From an uncultured Chthonomonas sp. (lineage in GTDB: Bacteria > Armatimonadota > Chthonomonadetes > Chthonomonadales > Chthonomonadaceae), in the NCBI GenBank assembly GCA_903859705.1, contig CAIONQ010000081.1, forward strand, positions 1-64,000: a DNA stretch of 64,000 nucleotides. The letters run 5' to 3'. Positions 51,615 through 61,145 of this stretch are shown piece by piece. The notes beneath the pieces were generated by a model. It did no database searches. It worked only from the letters and a program-made list of their open reading frames with translations, and was not told the DNA's origin. Positions within the stretch are counted from its first letter, which is position 1, and each line of letters starts with the position of its first letter. A program made the position numbers and the translations under genes.

Positions 51615-52580
51615 TCATATGGCAGCGCTCGCATTAACTATGCTTGCGCTGCCTACCCGCCGCCACATCCACCTCATAATTGCAATGTCTAAAGCTGCAG
51701 TTATCACTGCCAGCGGCGCATTGCCTGCTATTACAACAACACCAACAAACGCTGTTTGAATGTACCAGCCGATACCCACAGCAGCAAATGCCGGCAGTGT
51801 ATCCCACCGCATTTTCTTAAGAATGGCCGCTGCCCCTACCGCAAGCAACAGCGTTACTGCTAAATATATCGGCACTGCAGCTTTAGCAGAAGCCATGCCA
51901 ATCACAACCACGGTAGGCACAATGCCTGCGATGCCAAATGCAAGTGGGCGAGCAGGCTGCACCGTTTGTTCAGGCAAAAACTCCCCTTTACACTGAAGCC
52001 CTACACCATATAGTAGCGCAGTAGCCAAAATCATTACCCAGAGCTGAAAATGCGATCCCGGTCCACCAGCAGTACCAGCATGGGTGAATGCCAGAACTCC
52101 AAAACCAAATGCGAATATCCCAAAAACGCTCGTAGCAAGTGGACTGAGCCACGGTTTGCCTCTAACATCGGGATAGGCAAGGTGCGTGATAGCAATAGGA
52201 AAGAGTACCGAGGAGAGACTGTGCCACAGTAGTATATGAGCGCACCAGGGCAGGTTGAAGCCATAAAACTGCCCGTAATGAGTATATTGTGGAATAGGTA
52301 CGTTGTGTGTGGCAACAAGAGTGCGGGCAAAGAGCCCCTCGTTTAATATCCCGTATGCCAAACCGAAACAGAAAACCCCGCCGGTACCAATCCCCTTGCG
52401 CACCGCGAGCTCACGAATTGCAATAATCGGCAAACCATAGCCAATCAGCAAAAACAGCAAAGTTCCGGGGTTTACCAGCCGTACAAGGGGCGTACTGCTG
52501 GTAAACAGCTCCGGAACAATGGTTGTAACAGCTCCCAGTAGGAGCAATGCTCGTTTATTCACACTAAACCCCTGCATCAT
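51615..52580 (-). CDS. Hypothetical polytopic membrane protein
   Basis: 321 residues with about eight to nine membrane helices (for example PGTLLFLLIGYGLPIIAI, VFGIFAFGFGVLAF and AVPIYLAVTLLLAVGAAAIL). The loop VFCFGLAYGILNEGLFART and HILLWHSLSSVLFPIAITH have conserved-looking His/Glu/Asn residues, suggestive of a CPBP-like or transporter-like protein, but I do not recognise the family. Its 3' end contains a 32-base inverted repeat (51621-51652) that may also end the convergent PhyH transcript. Confidence 0.65.
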   Translation of the reverse strand: MMQGFSVNKRALLLLGAVTTIVPELFTSSTPLVRLVNPGTLLFLLIGYGLPIIAIRELAVRKGIGTGGVFCFGLAYGILNEGLFARTLVATHNVPIPQYTHYGQFYGFNLPWCAHILLWHSLSSVLFPIAITHLAYPDVRGKPWLSPLATSVFGIFAFGFGVLAFTHAGTAGGPGSHFQLWVMILATALLYGVGLQCKGEFLPEQTVQPARPLAFGIAGIVPTVVVIGMASAKAAVPIYLAVTLLLAVGAAAILKKMRWDTLPAFAAVGIGWYIQTAFVGVVVIAGNAPLAVITAALDIAIMRWMWRRVGSASIVNASAAI

Positions 52581-52655
52581 TGCCTGTGTTATATCAGGCT
52601 GTACGGTGCAATATCCTCTGGGGGTTCAGAAAATCGAGTATCTGATATTACTATC

Positions 52656-53462
52656 TTACTTGCTTTCGCTAAACAGAGCAGCCCGCATTGATAGGGAACC
52701 AAGATCGAAACCCGTTATAGGAAACGATACCGTATCCTCAACATCTGCAGCACCAGAACTGTATAGGAGTGGTAAGTAGTGATCTGGCGATGGATGCGCA
52801 AATCGAAAATCGGGAGCGTTCACTGCAGTCGCCAGAAACTGCAAATCGTGCTGTTCCAGCGCGGCTGCAATATCGGTATCAAACCGTAATGCCCAGTCTG
52901 GCGTTTGCGGATTTGCCTGCCCCCAGCGCGCCATAACATCGCCAAGATTGTGCGTAATATTGCCTGAGCCCAACACCAGAACTCCCTGATGCCTCAGCTC
53001 CCTTAACACCACACCTATGTTCAGTATATCGGCGGGGCTAAGCCGATAATCGATACTCAGTTGCAGAACTGGGATGTCTGCAGCAGGGCGTAAGTGGCGC
53101 AATACGGTCCAGGTTCCATGATCCAGACCCCACGCCTGGCTCACGGTACCGCCATACTTTGTAAGCGATTGCGCAATTTGAGCAGCGAGCTCTGGATTGC
53201 CAGAAGCCGGGTACTCAACCGCAAACAGTTCTGCTGGGAAACCACCGAAGTCGTGAATAGTGGGCGGAAGTACATTGCCAGTTACCTGGGTTCCTTGCCC
53301 ATACCAGTGCGCAGATATGGCAACGATTGCTTTTGGCGTGGGAAGGGAGATGGCAAGATCTTCAAATGCCCTACTCCACTGATTGTCCTCAATGGCATTC
53401 ATCGGGTTGCCATGTCCTACAAACAGCACTGGCATTCTGCCTGGTGTAATGGAACTACTCAT
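52656..53462 (-). CDS. ygiD: DODA-type extradiol ring-cleavage dioxygenase, YgiD-like
   Basis: 268 residues of the class III (LigB) dioxygenase family, closest in pattern to 4,5-DOPA dioxygenase YgiD. Metal ligands lie in VGHGNPM (His17), SAHWYG (about 51) and HPSPDHYLPL (about 225); DHGTWTVLRHLRP and VLGSGNITHNL are family signatures. ATG 53462. It follows the YceI gene on the same strand with a gap of 38 bases. The MarR-YceI-DODA set is a frequent combination. Gene symbol by similarity to E. coli. Confidence 0.88.
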   Translation of the reverse strand: MSSSITPGRMPVLFVGHGNPMNAIEDNQWSRAFEDLAISLPTPKAIVAISAHWYGQGTQVTGNVLPPTIHDFGGFPAELFAVEYPASGNPELAAQIAQSLTKYGGTVSQAWGLDHGTWTVLRHLRPAADIPVLQLSIDYRLSPADILNIGVVLRELRHQGVLVLGSGNITHNLGDVMARWGQANPQTPDWALRFDTDIAAALEQHDLQFLATAVNAPDFRFAHPSPDHYLPLLYSSGAADVEDTVSFPITGFDLGSLSMRAALFSESK

Positions 53463-53500
53463 CTCCCAATCCCTCCGTGTACCTTTACTCGGTTAACGCG

Positions 53501-54142
53501 TTACTTACCTACCGGGTTGGCTTCCAAATTCAACTCAATATCTACCTCGTTGCTTACGGCCCAACCGCCGGTATCCATCTTCTGATTCCACTTTACGCCA
53601 TAATCCTGGCGATTGATACGCAGAATCGACTGCAGACCGAACCGCACCTGACCAAAGGCATCTTTTAGTGGGCCGCTAAGAGTAAACGGTAAATCTACTG
53701 GCTTGCTCACACCATGCAGGGTGAACACGCCATGAGCAACGTATTTGTTGCCACTCAGCTTTGTAATCGATGTGCTCTTATAAGTTATCTCAGGATACTT
53801 TGCAACATCAAAAAAGTCTGCCGATTTCAGGTGGCCGTCTCGCTGTGGTTCGTTGGTATCTATGCTCGCCGCCTGTATGGTAAACAGTACAGTCGATTTT
53901 GAAAAGTCTTTGCCATTAGCATGAATAGCGCCGCTGAACTTATTAAACCGGCCCCGTACCTGGCTAACCAGCATGTGGCGAACCGAGAAGTTGGCGCTGG
54001 TGTGAGTGGTATCTATAGCCCAATCTCCATCAAAGCGAATTGAGGGAGTTGCCTGTGCATGGGATACAGGCGCACTTACTGCAAGCAGTGCCGATGCGGC
54101 TGTAAATACAGCTGCGGTTCCGATCAGTCGTCTTGTAATCAT
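53501..54142 (-). CDS. YceI-family periplasmic lipid-binding-like protein
   Basis: 213 residues with a signal peptide (AAVFTAASALLAVSAPVSHAQ). The YceI lipocalin-like barrel: WAIDTTHTSANFSVRHMLVS, VRGRFNKFSGAIH, SADFFDVAKYPEITYKS, and LTLHGV-type strand VFTLHGVSKPVDLPF. Related proteins bind isoprenoids. ATG 54142 has AAGGAAACG upstream; the frame runs to 54208 but without support. Divergent from the MarR gene. Confidence 0.92.
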   Translation of the reverse strand: MITRRLIGTAAVFTAASALLAVSAPVSHAQATPSIRFDGDWAIDTTHTSANFSVRHMLVSQVRGRFNKFSGAIHANGKDFSKSTVLFTIQAASIDTNEPQRDGHLKSADFFDVAKYPEITYKSTSITKLSGNKYVAHGVFTLHGVSKPVDLPFTLSGPLKDAFGQVRFGLQSILRINRQDYGVKWNQKMDTGGWAVSNEVDIELNLEANPVGK

Positions 54143-54190
54143 TTTCGTTTCCTTGCGTCTAAGAGTGGTGGTTGAAGAGTAATTGTTATC

Positions 54191-54219
54191 ATGGAAAATT
54201 AGTTCCATATGTGATTATA
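54191..54219 (-). promoter_or_regulatory. Palindromic operator overlapping the yceI-like promoter
   Basis: ATGGAA-N6-TTCCAT (54191-54208) is a perfect inverted repeat in the yceI/marR divergent region. On the minus strand a TATAAT (54214-54219) lies just upstream of it, so the palindrome covers the expected start site. Likely bound by the MarR protein encoded next door. Confidence 0.5.
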
Positions 54220-54343
54220 TACGATTCAAATATTCTATATGTTACATCAGAGCGAAAAAAGAGGGTTGCGGCCAAACATTATCTAATCTGGCATGCAGTG
54301 CTTGCATCGATTCAGGTGTGGCACGATTGAGGAGGCGAAGAGT

Positions 54344-54811
54344 ATGCCGACCCATTACAAGGGAACAGAGCAAGAGAAAGAGGCATTAGATCTGTTTATA
54401 AAACTACATCGTGCAACAGACTCTGTATCTGCGCGCTCTTACGCATCCATAGCGGAAACCGGCTTAACCATGAGTCAATTCGGCATTCTGGAAACGCTTT
54501 ACCACCTTGGCCCACTCAAGCCAAGCCAGCTGGCTGAAAAGCACCTGAAGAGCCGAAACAACTTTACCCTCGTAATTGACAACCTTGAGAAGCTAGGTTA
54601 CGTGCGCAGGGAGCGAGGTCAGAAGGATCGCCGTTCCATACTGGTTAGCCTCACCGAAGAAGGACGCAGCAAGATAACCGAGCTGTTCCCTGTATTCGCT
54701 GCCACTCTTGAAAAGCAAGTACAGGTACTCACAAAGTCGGAACTCGCAGAGCTATCTCGGCTCTTAAAGATACTTGGTACGGGGCAGCGAAAAAAATCGA
54801 ACGACGTTTAA
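54344..54811 (+). CDS. MarR-family transcriptional regulator
   Basis: 155 residues. MarR winged helix: GLTMSQFGILETLYHLGPLKPSQLAEKH, NNFTLVIDNLEKLGYVRR and the wing RERGQKDRRSILVSLTEEG. A Cys for peroxide sensing is not seen, so ligand-controlled repression is more likely. ATG 54344 has GAGGAGG upstream. It probably represses the divergent YceI-DODA genes. Its stop overlaps that of the convergent GNAT gene. Confidence 0.92.
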   Translation: MPTHYKGTEQEKEALDLFIKLHRATDSVSARSYASIAETGLTMSQFGILETLYHLGPLKPSQLAEKHLKSRNNFTLVIDNLEKLGYVRRERGQKDRRSILVSLTEEGRSKITELFPVFAATLEKQVQVLTKSELAELSRLLKILGTGQRKKSNDV

Positions 54812-55329
54812 TCTGCAGGATGGTCATCGGGGCTATCAAGCCGCATGGCAAAGTGTATCTGCCGCGCAATGGGCACAAATCCAAGTCGTGGATATAACTT
54901 TTGACCAATAGGGTTCTGTTCCAGGGTTTCTATTTTGGCAATCTCCATACCCTGTTCCCGCATGTAGCCTATGGCATGATCTAATAACGCGTGCCCAAGC
55001 CCATGTGCCTGATGAGCGGGATCCACGGCCATATTGGGTATCCATCCTATTCTGGATACTCTTTGCAGGCGGGTTGTTATATAGCCAACCACAACTTCAG
55101 TTTCAGCGGAGTACACGGCAACAAACACACCATCTGGCTGAACCCTGCAATCCTCCACAATAGCCGCGGCTTTTCTATCTGCCCAGGTTCCCTCACCAAA
55201 TGCCCCGAACTCGCGCTCCATGTTGCGATCTATGGATACGCCTTCAAACGAGTCTACGGTTATCTGCTGAAGCCTGGCCAGATCGCGAGATTCAAACGGA
55301 CGGATTAAATATCCGTGTGGCAGTGTCAT
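54808..55329 (-). CDS. GNAT-family acetyltransferase
   Basis: 173 residues. The acetyl-CoA-binding motif A is in DPAHQAHGLGHALLDHAIGYM (Q/H-x-x-G-x-G), and the preceding strand is IGWIPNMAVDP; the ending YPRLGFVPIARQ is typical. Substrate unknown. ATG 55329 has GGAGACC upstream; the open frame continues upstream through the tRNA region and is rejected there. Confidence 0.88.
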   Translation of the reverse strand: MTLPHGYLIRPFESRDLARLQQITVDSFEGVSIDRNMEREFGAFGEGTWADRKAAAIVEDCRVQPDGVFVAVYSAETEVVVGYITTRLQRVSRIGWIPNMAVDPAHQAHGLGHALLDHAIGYMREQGMEIAKIETLEQNPIGQKLYPRLGFVPIARQIHFAMRLDSPDDHPAD

Positions 55330-55353
55330 TACGGTCTCCAGAATGGGCAAATA

Positions 55354-55396
55354 AACAAAAACAGGGTTCCGAAACCAATTGGTTTCAGAACCCTGC
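55354..55396 (-). terminator. Terminator after tRNA-Asn
   Basis: CAGGGTTC-C-GAAACC (from 55362) pairs with GGTTTC-A-GAACCCTG (to 55395); the minus strand then continues into a run of T. It separates the tRNA from the GNAT gene. Confidence 0.85.
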
Positions 55397-55404
55397 TTTT
55401 CAAG

Positions 55405-55476
55405 CTCCCCGTGATGGGCTCGAACCATCAACATTTCGGTTAACAGCCGAACGCTCTGCCATTGAGCTAACGGGGA
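55405..55476 (-). tRNA. tRNA-Asn (GTT)
   Basis: The minus strand folds as a full cloverleaf: acceptor TCCCCGT/ACGGGGA, D arm around AGCTCAATGGCAGAGC, anticodon loop CTGTTAA with anticodon GTT, T loop GGTTCGAGCC, discriminator G. CCA is not encoded. It also gives the 72-nt length expected. Confidence 0.97.
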
Positions 55477-55587
55477 TCGCGCGCGAATAAATATACAACG
55501 GCACACCCCCAATTGTCAAGAAAAACATACAGAATTTGAGGGTTAAAATTGGTCTGCAAAGTGAGGAATGCGAGGGAGGGGAATTCC

Positions 55588-58125
55588 CTACGTCGGCCCC
55601 TTAATCCGAATGCTGGCATACGTAGTCAGCCGATCGAGGGTTATCTCAGCAACTCCATCCTCAAAGGTGGCCTTTGCCGGGCGGGTAAGATCGGGAGTTA
55701 GCGTATCCACCTGCAGATTGGCAGCCTTCGCCAGTTCAACGGGCAGCCGCACACTGAAGTGCAGGCCCTGAGCTGGCTTCAAAGTATCGGCATCCAGATC
55801 AATATCGTAGTTCACCAGATCCAGGTAGATTGTAGAGGCATCCCCTGCCTTCCAGGCAAACACGCCAACTGTGGACGGCATTGTTTCTGCAGACACCCAT
55901 GTTCGGGTGCCAAACCAGCGCTTCATGTCATCCAGCAATCCAGCGCGCTGATCAATCTTGAGATAGTAATCCTGCCCCGGGTTGCCGGGAGTAAGCATTG
56001 CCTCCCCTTTGCCCACACGCACGGTTTGGCCGGATATTAGACCCAGCCTGCCTGCCAACTCCTGTCCATCAACACGCTTCGCAAACCAGCCAGAGGGCGC
56101 ATGCAGAGAGCCAACTGCCCCGCTAATTACCGCCCTGCCTCCTGCTTTTACCCAGGTAACAATCGCATCTATGGCTGCATCGGACAAACTTAGCGCATGA
56201 GGCACAACTAGAGTTTTCACTCCTGATAGCTCTGCTGCTGTAAGCTTCCAATCAGTTATCGCCCGATATGGAATATGCGCATCAATCAATGCAGTTGCCC
56301 AGCCATGGTGGCCAAATATGTGTGGCTGATCATCGATATTGCTGTAACCGCCGGGCGTAATGTGCTGCAACTGATTATCTGGAGAGAACAGTACGGCTGC
56401 ATCATACAGTGGCTTGCGCACTCCAAAGGCTGCCTCGTTATCGCGCACAAACTGGTTCCACCAGGCATGGCTTTCAACGGTTCCACAAACTTCCGCATTG
56501 TCTGGCATGCACAGCAAAAATGCACCGTTTGCAAATGCCTCGGCACATAGCAGTTTTCCAATCCCGGGCTTCTTCTGGTACTTTGCAAACACACCAGAGA
56601 GATAATACCAGGCGGCGGAAAACGGCCCCTTTTGATGCTCCAGTGCAGCCCGGTACATGATGGCCATTTTGCCAATTGGTGGGATGGTGATGCCTCTTGT
56701 GCCAGAACCCATATGCCAACCAGGCGTGGTTTCAGTATTGATCATGCCCTGCCAGCCATCCTGAACCCATCCGAGGCCATACATTGGTACATCGTTGCCG
56801 CCAATGCAGAAATCTGGCCTACCACCGGCCGTGGCTTCCTGATGAATGGCAGAATAGAAACCTTGCAGCTGCTTTTGTGCTCCAGCCTGCCGATAAGCGC
56901 GATAGGCCCGCCACAGCGGGTCTGATACCCACGCAGGATTGTGCCAGGCAGCGTCCTTAGTATTGGTGGCATCTTTCGCACCAAGAGCGCCTGCCCGTGT
57001 TTTCATTTCTGCCCGCACATCAAAGTTATCTGCCGCCGCTCCCAAGGGCAGCCCTGCAGCAACGGCCAATTTAGGATTTGCCTTCAAATAGTCTACAAAA
57101 CCCGCGGCCGACCAGTCTCCAAACGCTTTATCCACAGGTGGATAACCAAAGTTATCCCACGGCGAGTAGTTATCACACCACACGCCATCGAGGCCCCGTT
57201 TTACAATCTCTTTAATGGATCGGCGAACATACTGGTTCCAGAAGGGCGCAGAAATATCTTTATGAACGCTGATTACGCCGCAGTAAACCGTTTCGCCCTG
57301 TTTATATCCCGCAGGTGCTGCCACTTCTGGCCAGCCAACCTGAGCAGGGTACAACCCCTCTGTTGGGCCAGTTGGTTGCCCATTCGGGAGTTTATCGTTC
57401 ACCCTGGCAGGCGTTTCATAACTGGCTGCCAGGGTGCCGTTCACATCTTTGGATCCGCATGCGTCATAAACTCTGTGGTTTAGAGGGTAGGTTTTGCCCG
57501 GGATTATTCCAACAGCAGGCTTTCCATCCGGATAGTGCGGCATCGGGTTGAAGGTATCTGCACCGGGTAAATCCAGCAGCGAAACACAAAAGTCTTCTCT
57601 ATCTACTAAGTTATGTGGGCCAATCCAGCGGAATGCCGTTTTGCCAACCCAGGGGTTCTTATCGGTCCAGTTCCAGTGGCTGCGAGCAACCAGTGACATG
57701 GCCGGGTTATCCCCACGTGTAACAAATGTGCCATCTGCTTTTATGTTTAGCTGCACGGCATAGAGCATACAATCGCCAAAGCCCTCTATCCAGGTAATGG
57801 CGCGGCCACCCATCTCCTTTATCTTCTTTAGCGAGTCTCCGCTTTCATAAACCGATACCTGTTGCGCAAAAGGTCCCCAGGTAGGATCTTTTGCAAGCCC
57901 ATGTATAACCATTTTTGCATGAGATTTAGCAAACACATCGGGGCTTTCGGATTGTTCAAGACTTGGATACTGATGCCACCACGGCACATCTGAGGTTAGT
58001 GGTGCATTATCAGCACTGGATGCCGCATTTGCTCTGCTGCCCCATGCAAGTTCGGCGGCCAGAGCGGCCGCCGAACCAAGCAGTGTACGCCGTGTTAATC
58101 GGCGCTGTTTGAATACACCATTCAT
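55588..58125 (-). CDS. Tat-exported glycoside-hydrolase-like protein
   Basis: 845 residues. N-terminal Tat signal RRLTRRTLLGSAAALAAELA. The central part looks like a TIM-barrel glycosidase (KRGLDGVWCDNYSPWDNFG; WQGMINTETTPGWHMGSG) and the region around 640-690 (KTLVVPHALSLSDAAIDAIV, GGRAVISG) matches the trimerisation domain of GH42-type beta-galactosidases. The C-terminal 120 residues are beta-sandwich-like. Exact family and substrate are not clear. ATG 58125 has GGGAAGC upstream; the frame begins at 58146. Confidence 0.75.
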   Translation of the reverse strand: MNGVFKQRRLTRRTLLGSAAALAAELAWGSRANAASSADNAPLTSDVPWWHQYPSLEQSESPDVFAKSHAKMVIHGLAKDPTWGPFAQQVSVYESGDSLKKIKEMGGRAITWIEGFGDCMLYAVQLNIKADGTFVTRGDNPAMSLVARSHWNWTDKNPWVGKTAFRWIGPHNLVDREDFCVSLLDLPGADTFNPMPHYPDGKPAVGIIPGKTYPLNHRVYDACGSKDVNGTLAASYETPARVNDKLPNGQPTGPTEGLYPAQVGWPEVAAPAGYKQGETVYCGVISVHKDISAPFWNQYVRRSIKEIVKRGLDGVWCDNYSPWDNFGYPPVDKAFGDWSAAGFVDYLKANPKLAVAAGLPLGAAADNFDVRAEMKTRAGALGAKDATNTKDAAWHNPAWVSDPLWRAYRAYRQAGAQKQLQGFYSAIHQEATAGGRPDFCIGGNDVPMYGLGWVQDGWQGMINTETTPGWHMGSGTRGITIPPIGKMAIMYRAALEHQKGPFSAAWYYLSGVFAKYQKKPGIGKLLCAEAFANGAFLLCMPDNAEVCGTVESHAWWNQFVRDNEAAFGVRKPLYDAAVLFSPDNQLQHITPGGYSNIDDQPHIFGHHGWATALIDAHIPYRAITDWKLTAAELSGVKTLVVPHALSLSDAAIDAIVTWVKAGGRAVISGAVGSLHAPSGWFAKRVDGQELAGRLGLISGQTVRVGKGEAMLTPGNPGQDYYLKIDQRAGLLDDMKRWFGTRTWVSAETMPSTVGVFAWKAGDASTIYLDLVNYDIDLDADTLKPAQGLHFSVRLPVELAKAANLQVDTLTPDLTRPAKATFEDGVAEITLDRLTTYASIRIKGPT

Positions 58126-58164
58126 AATTTGCTTCCCGGCGCACAACTCGCTCGTGTTGCGTTA

Positions 58165-59208
58165 TTAACCGTGAAGTGCCCGAGTGCCCTGGCGGAATAA
58201 ACTGCCAGCAGCAATAACCGGCGTAGCCCCACCCAGTTTGCCTTCCACCACCACATCATCTTCAATGATGGTGTGCTCATCTACTATAAGGTGGCTGAGT
58301 GAGACATTGTTGCCAATGCGCACGCCATCCATGATGATGCAATCAGTGAGCAGCGATCCCTTGCCAACGGTGCTGCCCGCACCTATGGAGGTTAGGCCGG
58401 AGATGAGCGAGTGATCTGCCACGGTAGCCGATGGCGAAATTGCGACATCATTGGTATGGGTTTTCACGGATCCATCCAAAATAGCCCGGGTTGCAGACAT
58501 CAGCTGCTCTGCCCTGCCAAGATCCATCCAGAAACCGCCAGGAGCGCACCCATAAACCGGGGCATGCTCCGCCAGTAGCCGCGGGAAGATATCACGCTCA
58601 ACAGAGCACTTTTCGCCGTGCGGAATGGAGTTGATAAACCGGGCGCTAAGAACATAGAAACCTGCATTAATCAGATCGGTACCAGTAACGGCAACATTCT
58701 GCTCATTAGCAAGCGCTTTCTTGGTTTCTTCGCTGGGTTCAAGCCATGCGGTTACCCGCTCATCGTCATTCAGTACCAGCACCCCAAAGGGGTTTGGGCT
58801 GGGCACAGGCTGCAGGGTGATTGTTGCTACAGCGCTTTTACTGTAGTGAAAATCTATTACGGTTTTCAGATCATAATCCGTGAGCACATCGCCATTGAAC
58901 ACGGCAACATCTTCATCTGGAAATAGCTCTGCGGCATTTCGAATTGCGCCGCCGGTGCCCAGTGGTGCATCCTCTACGGCATAACGCATTTTCACGCCAA
59001 AGCGGCTGCCATCACCAAAATGCCCCTGTATTTTATCTGCCATGTAGTTGGTGGCAAATACGATGTCATCCACACCGTGCTCACGAAGCAGCGCCACCTG
59101 ATACTCAAGAAATGGCCGATTTACCACCTGCACAAGTGGCTTCGGGCGGTGGTAAGTAAGTGGTCGAAGCCGGGTGCCAAGCCCTCCGGCAATAATAATG
59201 CCCTTCAA
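58165..59208 (-). CDS. NDP-sugar pyrophosphorylase (nucleotidyltransferase + left-handed beta-helix)
   Basis: 347 residues. It starts with [21 protein letters not shown], the nucleotide-binding signature of sugar-1-phosphate nucleotidyltransferases; FNGDVL holds the metal-binding Asp and [10 protein letters not shown] is conserved. From about residue 245 hexapeptide repeats form a left-handed beta-helix ([21 protein letters not shown]). The sugar (glucose or mannose) cannot be told. TTG 59208 with AGGAAACCCAA upstream. Next to an aldo/keto reductase and galactokinase. Confidence 0.9.
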   Translation of the reverse strand: MKGIIIAGGLGTRLRPLTYHRPKPLVQVVNRPFLEYQVALLREHGVDDIVFATNYMADKIQGHFGDGSRFGVKMRYAVEDAPLGTGGAIRNAAELFPDEDVAVFNGDVLTDYDLKTVIDFHYSKSAVATITLQPVPSPNPFGVLVLNDDERVTAWLEPSEETKKALANEQNVAVTGTDLINAGFYVLSARFINSIPHGEKCSVERDIFPRLLAEHAPVYGCAPGGFWMDLGRAEQLMSATRAILDGSVKTHTNDVAISPSATVADHSLISGLTSIGAGSTVGKGSLLTDCIIMDGVRIGNNVSLSHLIVDEHTIIEDDVVVEGKLGGATPVIAAGSLFRQGTRALHG

Positions 59209-59243
59209 TTGGGTTTCCTTTCGTTAAAGGATACGATACGAAT

Positions 59244-60203
59244 TCAGACCGCAAGTGCAGCATCAATGGCTGCAATGGTGTCTGGCTCAAGGGTGATACC
59301 AGCAGCGCCACAGTTGTCATCCACCTGGGAAGGGCGGCTGGCACCAACGATAACACTGCTTACATTTTGCTTTCTCAGGCACCATGCCAGAGCAAGCTGT
59401 GCCATAGTTAGGCCAAGTCCCTGTGCAATCGGCACAAGATTCTGGATACGTGTAAGCTGGGCTTCATCCAGCTTACCACCGTTCAGGAACATGTTCTGCT
59501 TGGGGTCTGCTGCACGGGAATCTGCCGGAACGGGCTGCCCGGGAAGGTACTTGCCGGTTAACAGCCCTTGTGCCAGAGGCGAGAACACAATCTGCCCTAT
59601 TCCCTCACGTTCGCACGTAGGAATAACCTCAGCCTCAATATCGCGGCCAAGCATGTTGTAATACGGTTGGCTGGAAACAAACCTATCGAGGTTGTGCTTC
59701 ACCTGAAAGTCCACAGACTCCTGAATCTGCGCCGCGCTCCACATGCTGAAACCGGCATAAAGAATTTTGCCCTGGGATATCAGATCATCCAGCGCACGCA
59801 ACGTCTCTTCGATAGGCGTTTCCGCATCAAATCGGTGGCACTGATAAACGTCGATGTAATCTAGCCCGAGGCGCTTCAGACTGAGGTTGCACTGCTCTAC
59901 GATGTGCTTGCGTGAAAGCCCCCTATTGTTAGGCATCGGCCCATCATTCATGGGGAAGTAAACTTTGGTGGCGAGCACATAGCTATCGCGCGGGAACTTA
60001 CTGAGCGACTTGCCCACCACCTCTTCACTCTTGCCACGTGCGTACACATTTGCGGTATCAAAAAAGTTAACGCCGAGCTCATAGGCGCGATCAATACACT
60101 TTTCCGCAGTTTCATTCTCTGTGGCATTTCCGTATGTAAGCCAACTGCCCAGACAGATCTCACTAACCTTCAAGCCGCTATTACCAAGCCGTCGATAGTG
60201 CAT
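59244..60203 (-). CDS. Aldo/keto reductase
   Basis: 319 residues, NADP-dependent, of the potassium-channel-beta-subunit-like branch. Catalytic tetrad: Asp/Tyr in [15 protein letters not shown], Lys in VLATKVYFP and His in [23 protein letters not shown] and [14 protein letters not shown] are family signatures for cofactor binding. ATG 60203 has GGAGACATAAAA upstream; the frame begins at 60281. Substrate unknown, probably a sugar aldehyde or small carbonyl. Confidence 0.92.
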   Translation of the reverse strand: MHYRRLGNSGLKVSEICLGSWLTYGNATENETAEKCIDRAYELGVNFFDTANVYARGKSEEVVGKSLSKFPRDSYVLATKVYFPMNDGPMPNNRGLSRKHIVEQCNLSLKRLGLDYIDVYQCHRFDAETPIEETLRALDDLISQGKILYAGFSMWSAAQIQESVDFQVKHNLDRFVSSQPYYNMLGRDIEAEVIPTCEREGIGQIVFSPLAQGLLTGKYLPGQPVPADSRAADPKQNMFLNGGKLDEAQLTRIQNLVPIAQGLGLTMAQLALAWCLRKQNVSSVIVGASRPSQVDDNCGAAGITLEPDTIAAIDAALAV

Positions 60204-60391
60204 TTTTATGTCTCCAGATACAAGCTGCGTTGATATATTTGCTGAGCCCACGCTGCGAATTGGCAGTTGCTGCCGTTTCAAGCATCGCCCATACTTTTAT
60301 TATGGCTGAACTAAGAAGCAGGTGGAACCGGAAAGTGCAATTGGTTCTGCTAACGCAGAGCTAATTTATGCCAGACTGAATTGGTGACGGA

Positions 60392-61144
60392 CTATTTTGT
60401 GGGTTTCTGGGCTACACAGAGAATGGTAGAACCAAACGGAAGGCTTGTTTTACGTGCGACCGAATTTTCAACTGTTAGCAGCCCCGTTAGCAGGCTATTA
60501 ATTGGGGCAGGCACCATGGGCATAGCGGCCTTCGGCTCGTTGCTCATTGGCTTTTTGGCATTTAGGCGCCTCTGCATTGTAAGAATGGGGTACAGAGACA
60601 TCATAGTATGCGTAAGCTTCTCAATGTGCAGGCCCGCTTCTACAAATCTGTCGTTCATCTCTCTTCGCACATAACGGCGGAAGTGCATCAGTGCCAGGTC
60701 GTGCTCGCTCCACAAGTGGGGATAAGCGGGAACGGTAGCAAATATCCGTCCCCCAGGCTTTAGAACTCTGGCAAACTCGGCAAGAGCAGCCTTATCATCT
60801 GGCAGGTGCTCCAGCATGTCCATAGCAACCAGGGCATCAAAAGAGTTGGAAGCGAAGGGCAGTTTCATGGCATCCGCCCCCACAAGATTACCCAGGCCAC
60901 GGCGGCGCGAAAACTGAAGTGCAAGGGGAGAGAAATCAGCGGATACAACCTTGCCCCAACGCGTAAGCCGGTGAGACATGGCGCCCGTTCCACAACCAAT
61001 ATCCAGAATTACCCGGTTGGCCACGTGTTCGGCATCCTGTATGTAGCGCTCCCGCAGCAACGCTTCAATTAACCGGTGCCTGCCTACAAACCACCAGTAG
61101 GAATCTTCCAGGCGATACATTCGCTCATATTCAGCAGTGTTCAT
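60392..61144 (-). CDS. SAM-dependent methyltransferase (class I)
   Basis: 250 residues. Motif I VILDIGCGTGAMSHRL, motif II VVSADFSPLAL, and DALVAMDMLEHLPDD. It begins with YERMYRLEDSYWWFVGRHRLIEALL, typical of methyltransferases associated with surface glycan genes. It starts 1 base after the stop of the GT2 gene, so the two are translationally linked. The hydrophobic C-terminal end may touch the membrane. Confidence 0.9.
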   Translation of the reverse strand: MNTAEYERMYRLEDSYWWFVGRHRLIEALLRERYIQDAEHVANRVILDIGCGTGAMSHRLTRWGKVVSADFSPLALQFSRRRGLGNLVGADAMKLPFASNSFDALVAMDMLEHLPDDKAALAEFARVLKPGGRIFATVPAYPHLWSEHDLALMHFRRYVRREMNDRFVEAGLHIEKLTHTMMSLYPILTMQRRLNAKKPMSNEPKAAMPMVPAPINSLLTGLLTVENSVARKTSLPFGSTILCVAQKPTK

Positions 61145-61145
61145 G

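Noticed and set aside
55330-55512. Upstream extension of the GNAT gene
   Set aside because: It would run through tRNA-Asn and its terminator.
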